Positions 35,299-45,213 of a stretch of DNA of 64,000 nt are shown here, piece after piece; positions within the stretch are counted from its first letter, which is position 1, and the number at the start of each line of letters is the position of its first letter. Source of the stretch: Streptomyces sp. SID13726 (GTDB lineage: Bacteria; Actinomycetota; Actinomycetes; Streptomycetales; Streptomycetaceae); contig NZ_JAAGLY010000012.1 of the NCBI RefSeq assembly GCF_010548375.1, positions 62,001 to 126,000 of the forward strand, in the 5' to 3' direction. The translations under genes were made by a program, and so were the position numbers. The notes under the pieces are model-generated. The model was not told where the DNA came from. It was given only the letters and a program-made list of their open reading frames with translations, and searched no databases.

Positions 35299-36280
35299 GC
35301 CAACTCCTTACTCTGTGCCGCCGCCTGCTCCGGATACGGCGCAGGCCCACCACTCCCATAACGAGCGGGAGTTCCGCAGGGCTCGGGAGTTGGATCGTTT
35401 CGTTCGGATCGTCGTGAGCAACCCTAAGCGACGGCTGGGAAGCTGCGGTCGCCCCGGATGCCGAGTCGGCAACGGAAGAGTAAGTTTTCGGTTCGTTCAG
35501 CGAGGTCCAGTGCCCGAAGGGCCACGCGATGACCCGGGCCCGTCCCACGACCGAGTCCAGGGAGACGGTGCCGCCGTAGTCGGTGTCCTGGTGCGCGCGG
35601 GAGTCCGCGGAGTTGGCGCGATGGTCGCCCATCACCCACAGCCGCCCCTTGGGGACGGTGATGTCGAACTGCTGGGTGGACGGGGCGTTCCCGGGATACA
35701 GGTAGTCGGTCTCGCTCAGGGGGACGCCGTTGACGGTGACCCGGCCCTGGGTGTCACAGCACTTGACGCGGTCGCCGCCGACGCCGACGACCCGCTTGAT
35801 GAGGTCCTTCTCGTTGTCGGACGGCAGCAGGCCGATGAAGGTGAGCCCTTCCTTGACCTGCTTGACGACGACAGGGTCGTCCTTCCTCGTGGTGGTCTGC
35901 TCGTCCTGGAGCCAGCCGCCGGGGTCCTTGAAGACGACGACGTCGCCGCGCTTCGGCTCGGAACCGAACCACGGCGTGAACTTGTCGACCAGGACGCGGT
36001 CGCCGATCCGGATCGTCTGCTCCATCGAGCCGGAGGGGATCACGAACGCCTGGACCAGGAAGGTCTTCAGGACGAGGGCTATGAGGACGGCCACGCCGAC
36101 GAGGAGCGGTATCTCCTTGACCGCGCCGCGCCTTCTGCGCCGCTTGACCTTGCGCTGGAGCTTGCGCCGCTCCGCGCGCGAGCGGCCGCTGGAGGAACCG
36201 GAGGCGCGCCGGACGCCGGTGGGCAGCAGCTGGTCGGCCGCGGTGGTCGGCACCCCGCGTGGTTTTCCACGGTTACCCAT
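35186..36280 (-). CDS. Type I signal peptidase, second of the cluster (SipX-like)
   Basis: This is a 364-residue signal peptidase. ATG 36280 (MGNRGKPRG) was chosen over a longer frame because it overlaps the sipW end by 8 bp. The anchor is PLLVGVAVLIALVLKTFLVQ, the catalytic Ser is in IPSGSMEQTI, the Lys is in LIKRVVGVGGDRV and box E is WVMGDHRANSADSR. The last 60 residues (after ELPLVMGVVGL) are extremely Arg-rich and translate the region that also encodes the sipY N-terminus. That tail may be the product of a frameshift, since a normal C-terminal helix is not completed. Confidence 0.88.
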   Translation of the reverse strand: MGNRGKPRGVPTTAADQLLPTGVRRASGSSSGRSRAERRKLQRKVKRRRRRGAVKEIPLLVGVAVLIALVLKTFLVQAFVIPSGSMEQTIRIGDRVLVDKFTPWFGSEPKRGDVVVFKDPGGWLQDEQTTTRKDDPVVVKQVKEGLTFIGLLPSDNEKDLIKRVVGVGGDRVKCCDTQGRVTVNGVPLSETDYLYPGNAPSTQQFDITVPKGRLWVMGDHRANSADSRAHQDTDYGGTVSLDSVVGRARVIAWPFGHWTSLNEPKTYSSVADSASGATAASQPSLRVAHDDPNETIQLPSPAELPLVMGVVGLRRIRSRRRHRVRSWRGGCGGWRTVRARRRGAPRTPRGRSRPGHGQRRDLRE

Positions 36281-36968
36281 GCGCGCCCTCCACCGCGGGC
36301 ACGCGCGCGTAGGCGCCGGTACGCGGCAGCCGGGTCGCGTGGCCGGCGGGCCAGACGATCCAGTCGGCCCGGCCGAGGACGTCGTCGACGGGGACCATGC
36401 CGCCGCCGGGCGAGCCCAGATGGTCACGGGAGTCGCTGGAGACACTGCGGTGGTCACCGAGGACGAACAGGCTGCCGTCGGGCACCTCGACGTCGAAGGG
36501 CACCGTGGACGGACTGTCGCCCGGGTACAGGAAGCCCGACTCGTCGACCGACCGGCCGTTCACCTGGATCCTCCCCTTCTCGTCGCAGCAGACCACGTGG
36601 TCTCCCCCCACACCCACAACGCGCTTGATGTAGTCGCCGTCCCCGAAATACCCAGTTCCGTCGAAGACCACCACATCGCCGCGCCGCGGCTCGGCACCGA
36701 AACGGTACGCCAACCTATTTACGAGAACGCGGTCACCGATCCTCAATCCGTTTTCCATGGATCCGCTGGGAATCTGGAAAGGTCTGACCACGAAGCTGCT
36801 CAGCAGCAGCAGAAACACCAGGCAGACCAGCAGGGCCAGGGTGATCCGGCCGCCGGGCAGCCACTCGGTGATTCTCGCCACCAACGCGAAACGCGACCGT
36901 CCCTCCACGGCCCCTGGTGCAGGGCGGGAGGAGCGGTCGCGCTCCGTCGGCTGTGCTTCGGTGTCCAT
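36273..36968 (-). CDS. Type I signal peptidase, first of the cluster (SipW-like)
   Basis: This is a 231-residue signal peptidase with one N-terminal anchor (TLALLVCLVFLLLLSSFVV). The serine nucleophile is in IPSGSMENGL, the lysine in YIKRVVGVGGDHV and box E is FVLGDHRSVSSDSRDH. It lacks the C-terminal helix of SipY and SipZ. It is followed at once by sipX with an 8-bp overlap. The cluster order W-X-Y-Z after rplS is the arrangement known in Streptomyces, where the four enzymes partly overlap in substrate range. Confidence 0.93.
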   Translation of the reverse strand: MDTEAQPTERDRSSRPAPGAVEGRSRFALVARITEWLPGGRITLALLVCLVFLLLLSSFVVRPFQIPSGSMENGLRIGDRVLVNRLAYRFGAEPRRGDVVVFDGTGYFGDGDYIKRVVGVGGDHVVCCDEKGRIQVNGRSVDESGFLYPGDSPSTVPFDVEVPDGSLFVLGDHRSVSSDSRDHLGSPGGGMVPVDDVLGRADWIVWPAGHATRLPRTGAYARVPAVEGAHG

Positions 36969-37013
36969 CGGGGCCAGATGCTATCCGGCCCCGCTGTGAC
37001 GCCCGGAAAGCGC

Positions 37014-37364
37014 TCAGTTCTCGCGCTTCTCCTTGATCTTCGCGGCCTTGCCGCGCAGCTCGCGCAGGTAGTACAGCTTCGCGCGACGCACGTCACCGCG
37101 GGTGACGAGCTCGATCTTCTCGACGATCGGGGTGTGCACCGGGAAGGTGCGCTCGACGCCGACGGAGAAGGAGACCTTGCGGACCGTGAAGGTCTCGCGG
37201 ACACCGGCGCCCTGGCGACGGATGACCACGCCCTTGAACTGCTGCACACGGGAGCGGTTGCCCTCGATGACGCGGACGTGGACGTTGACGGTGTCACCCG
37301 GGCGGAAGGCCGGGATGTCGCTGCGCAGCGACGCGGCGTCGACGGTGTCGAGCAGGTGAGACAT
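37014..37364 (-). CDS. rplS: 50S ribosomal protein L19
   Basis: This is a 116-residue L19 (IPAFRPGDTVNVHVRVIEGNRSRVQQFKG; VIRRQGAGVRETFTVRKVS; GDVRRAKLYYLREL). L19 sits at the 30S-50S interface. ATG 37364 gives the family length; nine extra codons could be read from 37391. It is the first gene after the trmD terminator and lies 45 bp upstream of sipW, as in other Streptomyces. Confidence 0.97.
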   Translation of the reverse strand: MSHLLDTVDAASLRSDIPAFRPGDTVNVHVRVIEGNRSRVQQFKGVVIRRQGAGVRETFTVRKVSFSVGVERTFPVHTPIVEKIELVTRGDVRRAKLYYLRELRGKAAKIKEKREN

Positions 37365-37457
37365 TTCGTCTGCTTTCTTCGCTGATGCCACAGGTCATCA
37401 ACGGCATCTAGGTGTTCAGGTGAGAGTGGCCGTACGTGTCGGGACGGGCGTCGTGTC

Positions 37458-37472
37458 CCCCTGTGGCAGGGG
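37458..37472 (-). terminator. Weak hairpin between trmD and rplS
   Basis: CCCCTG-TGG-CAGGGG forms a 6-bp stem 28 bp beyond the trmD stop. It is a candidate terminator only; a promoter for rplS must lie in the same 136-bp gap. Confidence 0.35.
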
Positions 37473-37500
37473 CGCACACCGGACAGCGCACAACAGCGGC

Positions 37501-38334
37501 CTATTCTTCCATGCCTTCCGGCCTGCGCCAAAATCGGCCGTACGACTCCCCCGCGGGGTCCGGCGCCCAGCCCAGGATGGAGAGCATCTCGCGGTCCTTC
37601 TTGTCGAAGACCTTGGGATCGCAGCGCTCGACGAGGTCGGGCCGGTGGGCGGTCGTACGCCTGAGCGCCTCGTCGCGGCGCCAGCGGGCGATCTTGCCGT
37701 GGTGCCCGCTGAGCAGCACGTCCGGGATGCCCTGGCCGCGCCACTCGGGCGGCTTGGTGTAGACGGGCCCCTCCAGGAGGTTGGCCATGGCTCCGGGCGC
37801 GAAGGAGTCGTCGCGGTGCGACTCGGCGTTGCCGAGGACACCGGGCAGCAGCCGGGCCACGGCCTCGGTGATCACCAGTACGGCCGCCTCGCCGCCGGCG
37901 AGGACGTAGTCGCCGATGGACACCTCGTAAACGGGCATCCGGGTGGCGTACTCGTCGATCACCCGGCGGTCGATGCCCTCGTAGCGCGCGGGCGTGAAGA
38001 TCAGCCAGGGGCGCTCGGAGAGCTCCACGGCGAGTTCCTGGGTGAAGGGACGGCCGCTGGGCGTGGGCACGATGAGGGCGGGCCCGTGGGAGCCGGTCTC
38101 GTAGCCGTCGGCGAGCGCGGAGTCCAGGGCGTCGCCCCAGGGTCCGGTCTTCATGACCATGCCCGGGCCGCCGCCGTACGGGGTGTCGTCGACGGTGTTG
38201 TGGCGGTCGTACGTCCACGCGCGCAGGTCGTGCACGCACACCTGGAGCTGCCCACGCGCGCGTGCCTTGCCGACCAGGGAGACGTTCAGGGGTTCGAGGT
38301 ACTCGGGGAAGATCGTGACGACGTCGAGGCGCAT
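37501..38334 (-). CDS. trmD: tRNA (guanine-N1)-methyltransferase TrmD
   Basis: This is a 277-residue SPOUT-family enzyme that methylates G37 of tRNAs with G36, preventing +1 frameshifts. The knot and SAM site are in VSIGDYVLAGGEAAVLVITEAVARLLPGV, with NAESHRDDSF after it; the N-terminal start MRLDVVTIFPEYL is typical. It begins 3 bp after the rimM stop codon. This rpsP-khpA-rimM-trmD-rplS order is conserved widely. Confidence 0.97.
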   Translation of the reverse strand: MRLDVVTIFPEYLEPLNVSLVGKARARGQLQVCVHDLRAWTYDRHNTVDDTPYGGGPGMVMKTGPWGDALDSALADGYETGSHGPALIVPTPSGRPFTQELAVELSERPWLIFTPARYEGIDRRVIDEYATRMPVYEVSIGDYVLAGGEAAVLVITEAVARLLPGVLGNAESHRDDSFAPGAMANLLEGPVYTKPPEWRGQGIPDVLLSGHHGKIARWRRDEALRRTTAHRPDLVERCDPKVFDKKDREMLSILGWAPDPAGESYGRFWRRPEGMEE

Positions 38335-38337
38335 CTT

Positions 38338-38880
38338 CTACGACTCTTCCCGCGAGGAGGCGATCTCGGCCCGGTCGTCGATCAGCCCGGGCGGCGGGGT
38401 GATGACCGCCTTCTGCTCCTCCAGGTCGATCTCGGCGACGATCTCCTCGACGAACGGGATCATCACCTCGCTGCCGTCGGGCCGCTCCACGATGAAGAGG
38501 TCCTGGGAGGGCAGGTGCGAGATCTCGGTGATCCGGCCGACCTCGATGCCGTCGGCGGTGACCACGTCGAGGTCCATGAGCTGGTGGTCGTAGTACTCGT
38601 CCTCCTCCTCCGGAAGTTCCTCCGGGTCGACCTCGGCGATGAGGAGGGTGTTACGGAGGGCTTCGGCGGCGGTGCGGTCCTTCACGCCCTCGAAGCGCAG
38701 GAGGAGCCGGCCGCTGTGGACCCGGCCGGTCTCGATGGTGAGCGGGCCGGTCGAGGCGGGGTCGGTCGCCAGCACGGCGCCGGGCGCGAGCCGGAGTTCC
38801 GGCTCGTCGGTACGGACCTCTACGGTGACCTCGCCCTTGATGCCGTGGGCGCGGCCGATCCGAGCGACTACGAGCTGCAC
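38338..38880 (-). CDS. rimM: Ribosome maturation factor RimM
   Basis: Taking GTG 38880 as the start (QLVVARIGRAHGIKGE), the protein has 180 residues. It binds S19 and assists 30S head assembly. The N-terminal barrel (RIGRAHGIKGEVTVEVRTDEP) and the PRC-barrel domain (YYDHQLMDLDVVTADG; FIVERPDGSEVMIPFVEEIV) are both visible. It lies between khpA and trmD, after a strong hairpin at 38922-38959, and begins after a longer frame to 38916 that has no family similarity. Confidence 0.95.
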   Translation of the reverse strand: MQLVVARIGRAHGIKGEVTVEVRTDEPELRLAPGAVLATDPASTGPLTIETGRVHSGRLLLRFEGVKDRTAAEALRNTLLIAEVDPEELPEEEDEYYDHQLMDLDVVTADGIEVGRITEISHLPSQDLFIVERPDGSEVMIPFVEEIVAEIDLEEQKAVITPPPGLIDDRAEIASSREES

Positions 38881-38921
38881 TTTCCAAGATCTCCTGTGGT
38901 GAGGACCCTTAACCAACGACT

Positions 38922-38959
38922 ACGGGCCGGGGACGGCCAGGCGGCCCTCCCCGGCCCGT
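38922..38959 (-). terminator. Strong hairpin between khpA and rimM
   Basis: ACGGGCCGGGGA (38922-38933) pairs perfectly with TCCCCGGCCCGT (38948-38959), with GGCC/GGCC pairing possible in the loop. It lies 18 bp after the khpA stop, so transcription of rimM-trmD is probably attenuated or has its own promoter. Confidence 0.7.
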
Positions 38960-38976
38960 GCCGGTGCTGTGCTGCG

Positions 38977-39216
38977 TCAGCGGACGTGGTCCACGTCGAC
39001 GAGGTCGACACGGACACCGCGGCCGCCGATTGCGCCCACGACGGTACGCAGGGCACGTGCGGTGCGGCCGTTGCGGCCGATCACCTTGCCGAGGTCGTCG
39101 GGGTGCACCCGGACCTCGAGCACCCGCCCGCGGCGCAGGTTGCGCGAGGCGACCTGCACATCGTCGGGGTTGTCGACGATGCCCTTCACGAGGTGCTCGA
39201 GAGCCTCCTCGAGCAT
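38977..39216 (-). CDS. khpA: KH-domain RNA-binding protein KhpA
   Basis: This is a 79-residue single KH domain. The nucleic-acid-binding GXXG loop is IGRNGRTA. The rest is a short alpha-beta scaffold (LEEALEHLVKGIVDNPDDVQV). KhpA forms complexes with KhpB (Jag) and small RNAs in other Gram-positive bacteria. It lies 2 bp after rpsP, so the two are translated together, in the usual rpsP-khpA-rimM order. Confidence 0.94.
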   Translation of the reverse strand: MLEEALEHLVKGIVDNPDDVQVASRNLRRGRVLEVRVHPDDLGKVIGRNGRTARALRTVVGAIGGRGVRVDLVDVDHVR

Positions 39217-39218
39217 GC

Positions 39219-39638
39219 TCAGGCCTCGGTCGACTCGGACTCGGCGGCGGCCTCGTCCTTCTTCTCGGCCTTCTTCTTCTGGGTGATGGCCTCACCCTTG
39301 CCCTCGTCGTCGCCACCGAGGGCGTCGAACACCGGGCGCGTGGCCTTCGGCTCGGCCACGAGCAGCGGAGCCGGAGCCGGCAGGCCCTTGAACTTCTGCC
39401 AGTCGCCGGTCAGCTTGAGGATGGCGAGAACCGGCTCGGTCGGCTGCGCGCCGACACCCAGCCAGTACTGCGCACGCTCGGTGTCGACCTCGATGCGCGA
39501 GGGGTTCTGCACCGGGTGGTACAGGCCGATCTCCTCGATCGCACGGCCGTCACGGCGGGTGCGGGAGTCGGCGACGACGATGCGGTAGTGAGGCGAACGG
39601 ATCTTGCCCAGACGCTTCAGCTTGATCTTGACTGCCAC
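39219..39638 (-). CDS. rpsP: 30S ribosomal protein S16
   Basis: This is a 139-residue S16 (AVKIKLKRLGKIRSPHYRIV; GRAIEEIGLYHPVQNPSRIEV; LAILKLTGDWQKFKGLP). The last 45 residues are a Lys/Glu/Ala extension (KGEAITQKKKAEKK), as in other Streptomyces. ATG 39638 has a GGAGAA-type site upstream. It is the first gene of the group; a 254-bp gap with a strong hairpin separates it from the metallopeptidase gene. Confidence 0.96.
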   Translation of the reverse strand: MAVKIKLKRLGKIRSPHYRIVVADSRTRRDGRAIEEIGLYHPVQNPSRIEVDTERAQYWLGVGAQPTEPVLAILKLTGDWQKFKGLPAPAPLLVAEPKATRPVFDALGGDDEGKGEAITQKKKAEKKDEAAAESESTEA

Positions 39639-39830
39639 GGGAGTGGGTTCTCCTGGTTTTGACGTGGTTGGGCACGGCGAGATTGCCGCGTGGGGTTGCG
39701 GTACCCGAGTGCCCGATGGACGCGTCAGCCGGAGGCGAGAGGGTTCCTGTGCGGCTGTCGAGTACAGCTAGCCATTGTGCCACACCCCGCGGCTCCCCTC
39801 GGACCGAAGGCCGCGCACGCGCATGCCTGA

Positions 39831-39856
39831 GGGGCACCCGGCACACCGGGTGCCCC
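39831..39856 (-). terminator. Terminator after the metallopeptidase gene
   Basis: GGGGCACCCGG-CACA-CCGGGTGCCCC is a perfect 11-bp stem with a 4-base loop. It lies 37 bp beyond the stop codon at 39893 and upstream of rpsP. Confidence 0.8.
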
Positions 39857-39892
39857 CGGGCAGGAGCGCGACTGCCACGAGCAGCCGCGATC

Positions 39893-40495
39893 TCAGCCCG
39901 CCGCGGCGCCCACGATCTCGGGGATCCGGAACGGCTTCCCGCAGCCCCCGCAGACGATCGGCGCCTGGGCGAGGACCGACGGGACGACCCGTACGTTGCG
40001 CCCGCAGTCGCAGACCGCCTTGACCCGGACGCCGCCCCCGGAGGAGCCGTGCCGGGCCGCCGGGCCCCGGAAGGAGCGGGCGGTGTCCGCGGAGGTGGCC
40101 GCGGTGTGGGCCTTCAGCGCGCGCTGGAGCCGCTCGATGGTCGGGCGGTAGCGGCGCTTGGCCTCGGGGGTGAGCGTGACCAGGGAGAAACCGCTGCTCG
40201 GATGCGGCTCCTCCGGGTGGTCCAGGCCCATCTCCTCGGCGATCGCGAGGAATCTGCGGTTGTGGTAGCGGCCGGCGCGGGAGGTGTCGCGAATGCCTCG
40301 CGCGGCGGCGATGCCGTGGACTGCCTCGTGAAGCAGTCGCTCGAAGGAGAGCTCGTGACCGCACGCGGACGACGACTCCCCGATCAGGGACTCTGGCGCG
40401 GCAAGGTCCGGCAGTTCGGGGTGGTACCGCTGAATGTCGGCCCACGCCTCTGCCAGCTCTGCGGCGAGAACAGGTGGTGTCTGTGTCGTGCTCAC
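39893..40495 (-). CDS. Predicted SprT-like zinc metallopeptidase with C-terminal zinc ribbon
   Basis: This is a 200-residue protein with HEAVHG at residues 56-61, an HExxH zinc site, in the context LSFERLLHEAVHGIAAARGI. The C-terminus carries two CxCG/CGGC pairs (AVCDCGRNVRV and VCGGCGKPFRI), which make a zinc ribbon. There is no signal peptide or membrane helix, so it should act in the cytoplasm. It resembles SprT-like proteases known for handling proteins bound to DNA. It stands alone between proS and rpsP, with its own terminator. Function is inferred. Confidence 0.75.
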   Translation of the reverse strand: MSTTQTPPVLAAELAEAWADIQRYHPELPDLAAPESLIGESSSACGHELSFERLLHEAVHGIAAARGIRDTSRAGRYHNRRFLAIAEEMGLDHPEEPHPSSGFSLVTLTPEAKRRYRPTIERLQRALKAHTAATSADTARSFRGPAARHGSSGGGVRVKAVCDCGRNVRVVPSVLAQAPIVCGGCGKPFRIPEIVGAAAG

Positions 40496-40619
40496 GTAAT
40501 GACAACGAGCCAGAGTGCCGCTGTGTTCCTATTCCGGGGCATCCCAAATAATTTGCACGTACCCGTCAGTTGCCGCTGATGCGTGGAGACGAGGGCGGGT
40601 GCGCTGATCTGCGGAGAAG

Positions 40620-40656
40620 CCTCACAGCTCGTACCAAGCTGGTGCGTAGTGTGAGG
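40620..40656 (-). terminator. Imperfect hairpin downstream of proS
   Basis: CCTCACAGCTCGTACC (40620-40635) and GGTGCGTAGTGTGAGG (40641-40656) match at about 13 of 16 positions around AAGCT. It lies about 100 bp after the proS stop, within the 261-bp gap before the metallopeptidase gene, so a terminator or an operator are both possible. Confidence 0.35.
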
Positions 40657-40756
40657 TACGCCCCGGCGCGTAGATCGTGTCCACGCGCCGGTGCGGCTGT
40701 GATCCGCAGGTGCGCAAGAGGCGTTTCGGTCGCTCTCGCACCGGAAGGGCCCTGTC

Positions 40757-42172
40757 TCAGTAAGCGCGCGCGACAACTGCGACGTTACCGGGGGCGTCAT
40801 CGGTTCCCGGCACCGACCCGTCCTCCGCGACCAGACACCGTACGGTCACCCCGTGCTCACCCAGCCTGGCCTCGCCTTCTTCGCCGAGCACCGCCCACGG
40901 AACCCGCGCCCAGCCGCCGCCGACCGCGGCCTCGACGGCCTCGTCGAACGTCGACACGTCGGCGGTACGGGACACACGGCGCTCCCGGGACTGGGCCAGC
41001 AGCAGCGCCTGGTCCTCCTCAAGGAGCCCGGGGAGCAGGGCCGCCAGGGAATCCAGCGCCACGGCCTCCTTGCCTCCCGGGATCCGGCGGGCCACCATCG
41101 CGGTGCCGTTCTCCAGGTCACGGGGCCCGACCTCGACCCGGACCGGCACGCCCTTGAGCTCCCAGTCGACCGCGCGGCGGCCGAAGGGGGTGTCGGTGCG
41201 GTCGTCGACGTGGACGCGCAGACCCGCGGCTTTCAGCTGATCGCCGAGCGCGCGGACCTTGGCCAGAACCGCTTCGTCGCCCTTGATGGCGAGTACGACG
41301 ACCTGGGTCTGCGCCAGCCGCGGCGGGACCCGCAGGCCGTCGTCGTCGCCGTGCATCATCACCAGGGCGCCGATCATGCGGGTGGTCGAGCCCCAGGAGG
41401 TCTGCCAGACGAGTTCCTGGGTGCCGTCCTTCGACAGGTACGTGGTGTTGAAGGCCTTGGCGAAGTTCTGGCCCAACTCGTGGCTGGTGGCCATCTGGAG
41501 GGCCTTGCCGTCGCCCATCATGCCTTCCAGCGTGAGGGTGTTGACGGCACCGGCGAACCGCTCCTTGACGGTCTTGCGGCCGGGGACGACGTCCATGGCG
41601 AGGACGTTCGTCATGAAGTCCTCGTAGACCTCACGGTGGATGTGCGAGGCGAACGCGCGCGCGTCCTCCCGGGTGGCGTGCGCGGTGTGGCCCTCCTGCC
41701 ACAGGAACTCCGTCGTACGCAGGAACAGCCGGGGCCGAAGCTCCCAACGCACCACGTTGGCCCACTGGTTGATCAGCAGGGGCAGGTCGCGGTAGCTCTG
41801 CACCCACTTCGAGAAGTAGTCGTTGATGATCATCTCGGAAGTGGGGCGGACGACCGCGGGCTCTTCGAGTTCCTTGCCGCCGCCGTGGGTGACGACCGCG
41901 AGTTCGGGCGCGAAGCCCTCGACGTGGTCGGCCTCGCGGGTGAGGTACGACTGCGGGATCAGCAGCGGGAAGTACGCGTTCTGGGTGCCCGTCTCCTTGA
42001 TGCGGGCGTCCATCTCGGCCTGCATCCGCTCCCACAGCCCGTACCCGTACGGTCGGATGACCATGGTGCCGCGCACCGGACCGTTGTCGGCCAGTTCGGC
42101 CTTGGTGATCAGATCCTGGTACCAGCGCGGAAAGTCGTCCGCCCGGGGCGTGAGAACAGGTGCCTTTGCCAT
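40757..42172 (-). CDS. proS: Prolyl-tRNA synthetase, eukaryote/archaeal-like type
   Basis: This is a 471-residue class II synthetase that attaches proline to tRNA-Pro. Motif 2 is FLRTTEFLWQEGHTAHATRED and motif 3 includes QTSWGSTTRMIGALVMMHGDD. There is no bacterial-type editing insertion between motifs 2 and 3, and the protein ends in a terminal Tyr, both typical of the eukaryote/archaeal-like class. The C-terminal domain (WARVPWAVLGEEGEARL) has lost the cysteines that bind zinc in the eukaryotic enzyme. ATG 42172 matches the domain start. It may be a second ProRS beside a bacterial-type one. Confidence 0.9.
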   Translation of the reverse strand: MAKAPVLTPRADDFPRWYQDLITKAELADNGPVRGTMVIRPYGYGLWERMQAEMDARIKETGTQNAYFPLLIPQSYLTREADHVEGFAPELAVVTHGGGKELEEPAVVRPTSEMIINDYFSKWVQSYRDLPLLINQWANVVRWELRPRLFLRTTEFLWQEGHTAHATREDARAFASHIHREVYEDFMTNVLAMDVVPGRKTVKERFAGAVNTLTLEGMMGDGKALQMATSHELGQNFAKAFNTTYLSKDGTQELVWQTSWGSTTRMIGALVMMHGDDDGLRVPPRLAQTQVVVLAIKGDEAVLAKVRALGDQLKAAGLRVHVDDRTDTPFGRRAVDWELKGVPVRVEVGPRDLENGTAMVARRIPGGKEAVALDSLAALLPGLLEEDQALLLAQSRERRVSRTADVSTFDEAVEAAVGGGWARVPWAVLGEEGEARLGEHGVTVRCLVAEDGSVPGTDDAPGNVAVVARAY

Positions 42173-42371
42173 AGCGGGATGCTACGGGCACACGTTGCCG
42201 TCATGTGAATTCTTTTCGCCCGCGTGGCCGAGCCGCAAGCCGGGGCCCACACCCTCTGGACGAGCGGTCGAGTGCGGAGTTACCTGGCATACGGGGGGAG
42301 TGCGAGCGCACGTCACGGGGGCCACGTGATCGGGCACAGAGGCAACTCTCGGCGGATTGGGGCGCTTATCC

Positions 42372-43229
42372 ATGACACCTACGCTCGTGCGGCAGCACCT
42401 GCCCTCGGCGGGAGACACCTCCCGCGCGGACCCCGGTGCACGCGCGCGTGACTGGTCCGAGATCCAGGAGCGGATGCTGGTTCCGCTGTACGAGGCCGTC
42501 TACGAGCGACTGGAAGTGGGCCCGGAGACACGGCTGTTGGGCCTCGGCTGCGGCAGCGGACTCGCCCTGCTGATGGCCGCCTCCCGGGGCGCCGCGGTCT
42601 CCGGTGTCGAGTCCTCCGCACCCGAGCGGCTGGCCCTCGCGAGAGAGCGTCTGCTGCCGGACACGTGGACCACGCGCGCGCGTGGCGGGACCCGGCTCGT
42701 CGACGGACCGCCCGAGGCCACCACGGGCGCCGGCACTCCCCCGTACACCGTCGTGACCGCCTTCGAGCCGATCGGGTGTCTCGCGGGCGACGCGGAGGGC
42801 CTGGAGGAGCTGCTCGGCTCGGCGACTCCGCTCGCCGCGCGGGGGGCGCCCGTGGTGCTCGCCGGCTGGGGTCCGCCGGAGCGGTGCGCCACGTCGTCCG
42901 TGCTGCGGGTGGCCACCAGGCTGGCGGATCCCCTGCGCAGCACGGGCAGTTGGCGCCCGGCCCTGCGCGACGACCTGGAGGAGGTCGCCCAGCGGGCCGG
43001 GCTCAGGCCGGACGGTTCGGGGCGGGTGTCCTGTCCCTTCGGGTACGCCGATCCCGACAGCGCGCTCAGGGGGCTGCTGTCGACCGGGCTCTTCGACGCG
43101 GCCGCCGAGGCGACCGACCAGGCCCAGGTGGACAAGGAGTTGGCGGAAGCCCTGCATCCTTACCAGCGCCGGGACGGCACGGTGTGGATGCCGAACGTCT
43201 TCCGGTACCTGATCGCGAGAGTTCCCTGA
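42372..43229 (+). CDS. SAM-dependent methyltransferase-like protein
   Basis: This is a 285-residue protein with a Rossmann SAM-binding motif I, RLLGLGCGSGLALLMAASRG, followed by an acidic motif II residue in GVESS. Start ATG 42372 is used. It ends in a conserved-looking tail (HPYQRRDGTVWMPNVFRYLIARVP). The substrate is unknown. It converges with ftsH; a short CCTGAG/CTCAGG hairpin at 43225-43240 covers both stop codons. It is divergent from proS. Confidence 0.8.
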   Translation: MTPTLVRQHLPSAGDTSRADPGARARDWSEIQERMLVPLYEAVYERLEVGPETRLLGLGCGSGLALLMAASRGAAVSGVESSAPERLALARERLLPDTWTTRARGGTRLVDGPPEATTGAGTPPYTVVTAFEPIGCLAGDAEGLEELLGSATPLAARGAPVVLAGWGPPERCATSSVLRVATRLADPLRSTGSWRPALRDDLEEVAQRAGLRPDGSGRVSCPFGYADPDSALRGLLSTGLFDAAAEATDQAQVDKELAEALHPYQRRDGTVWMPNVFRYLIARVP

Positions 43230-43235
43230 GTCCGC

Positions 43236-45164
<1,929 letters not shown>

Positions 45165-45213
45165 ATCCGGACGTTACGACATGGGCCAAACCCCGGCACC
45201 CGCAGCGGTGAAC

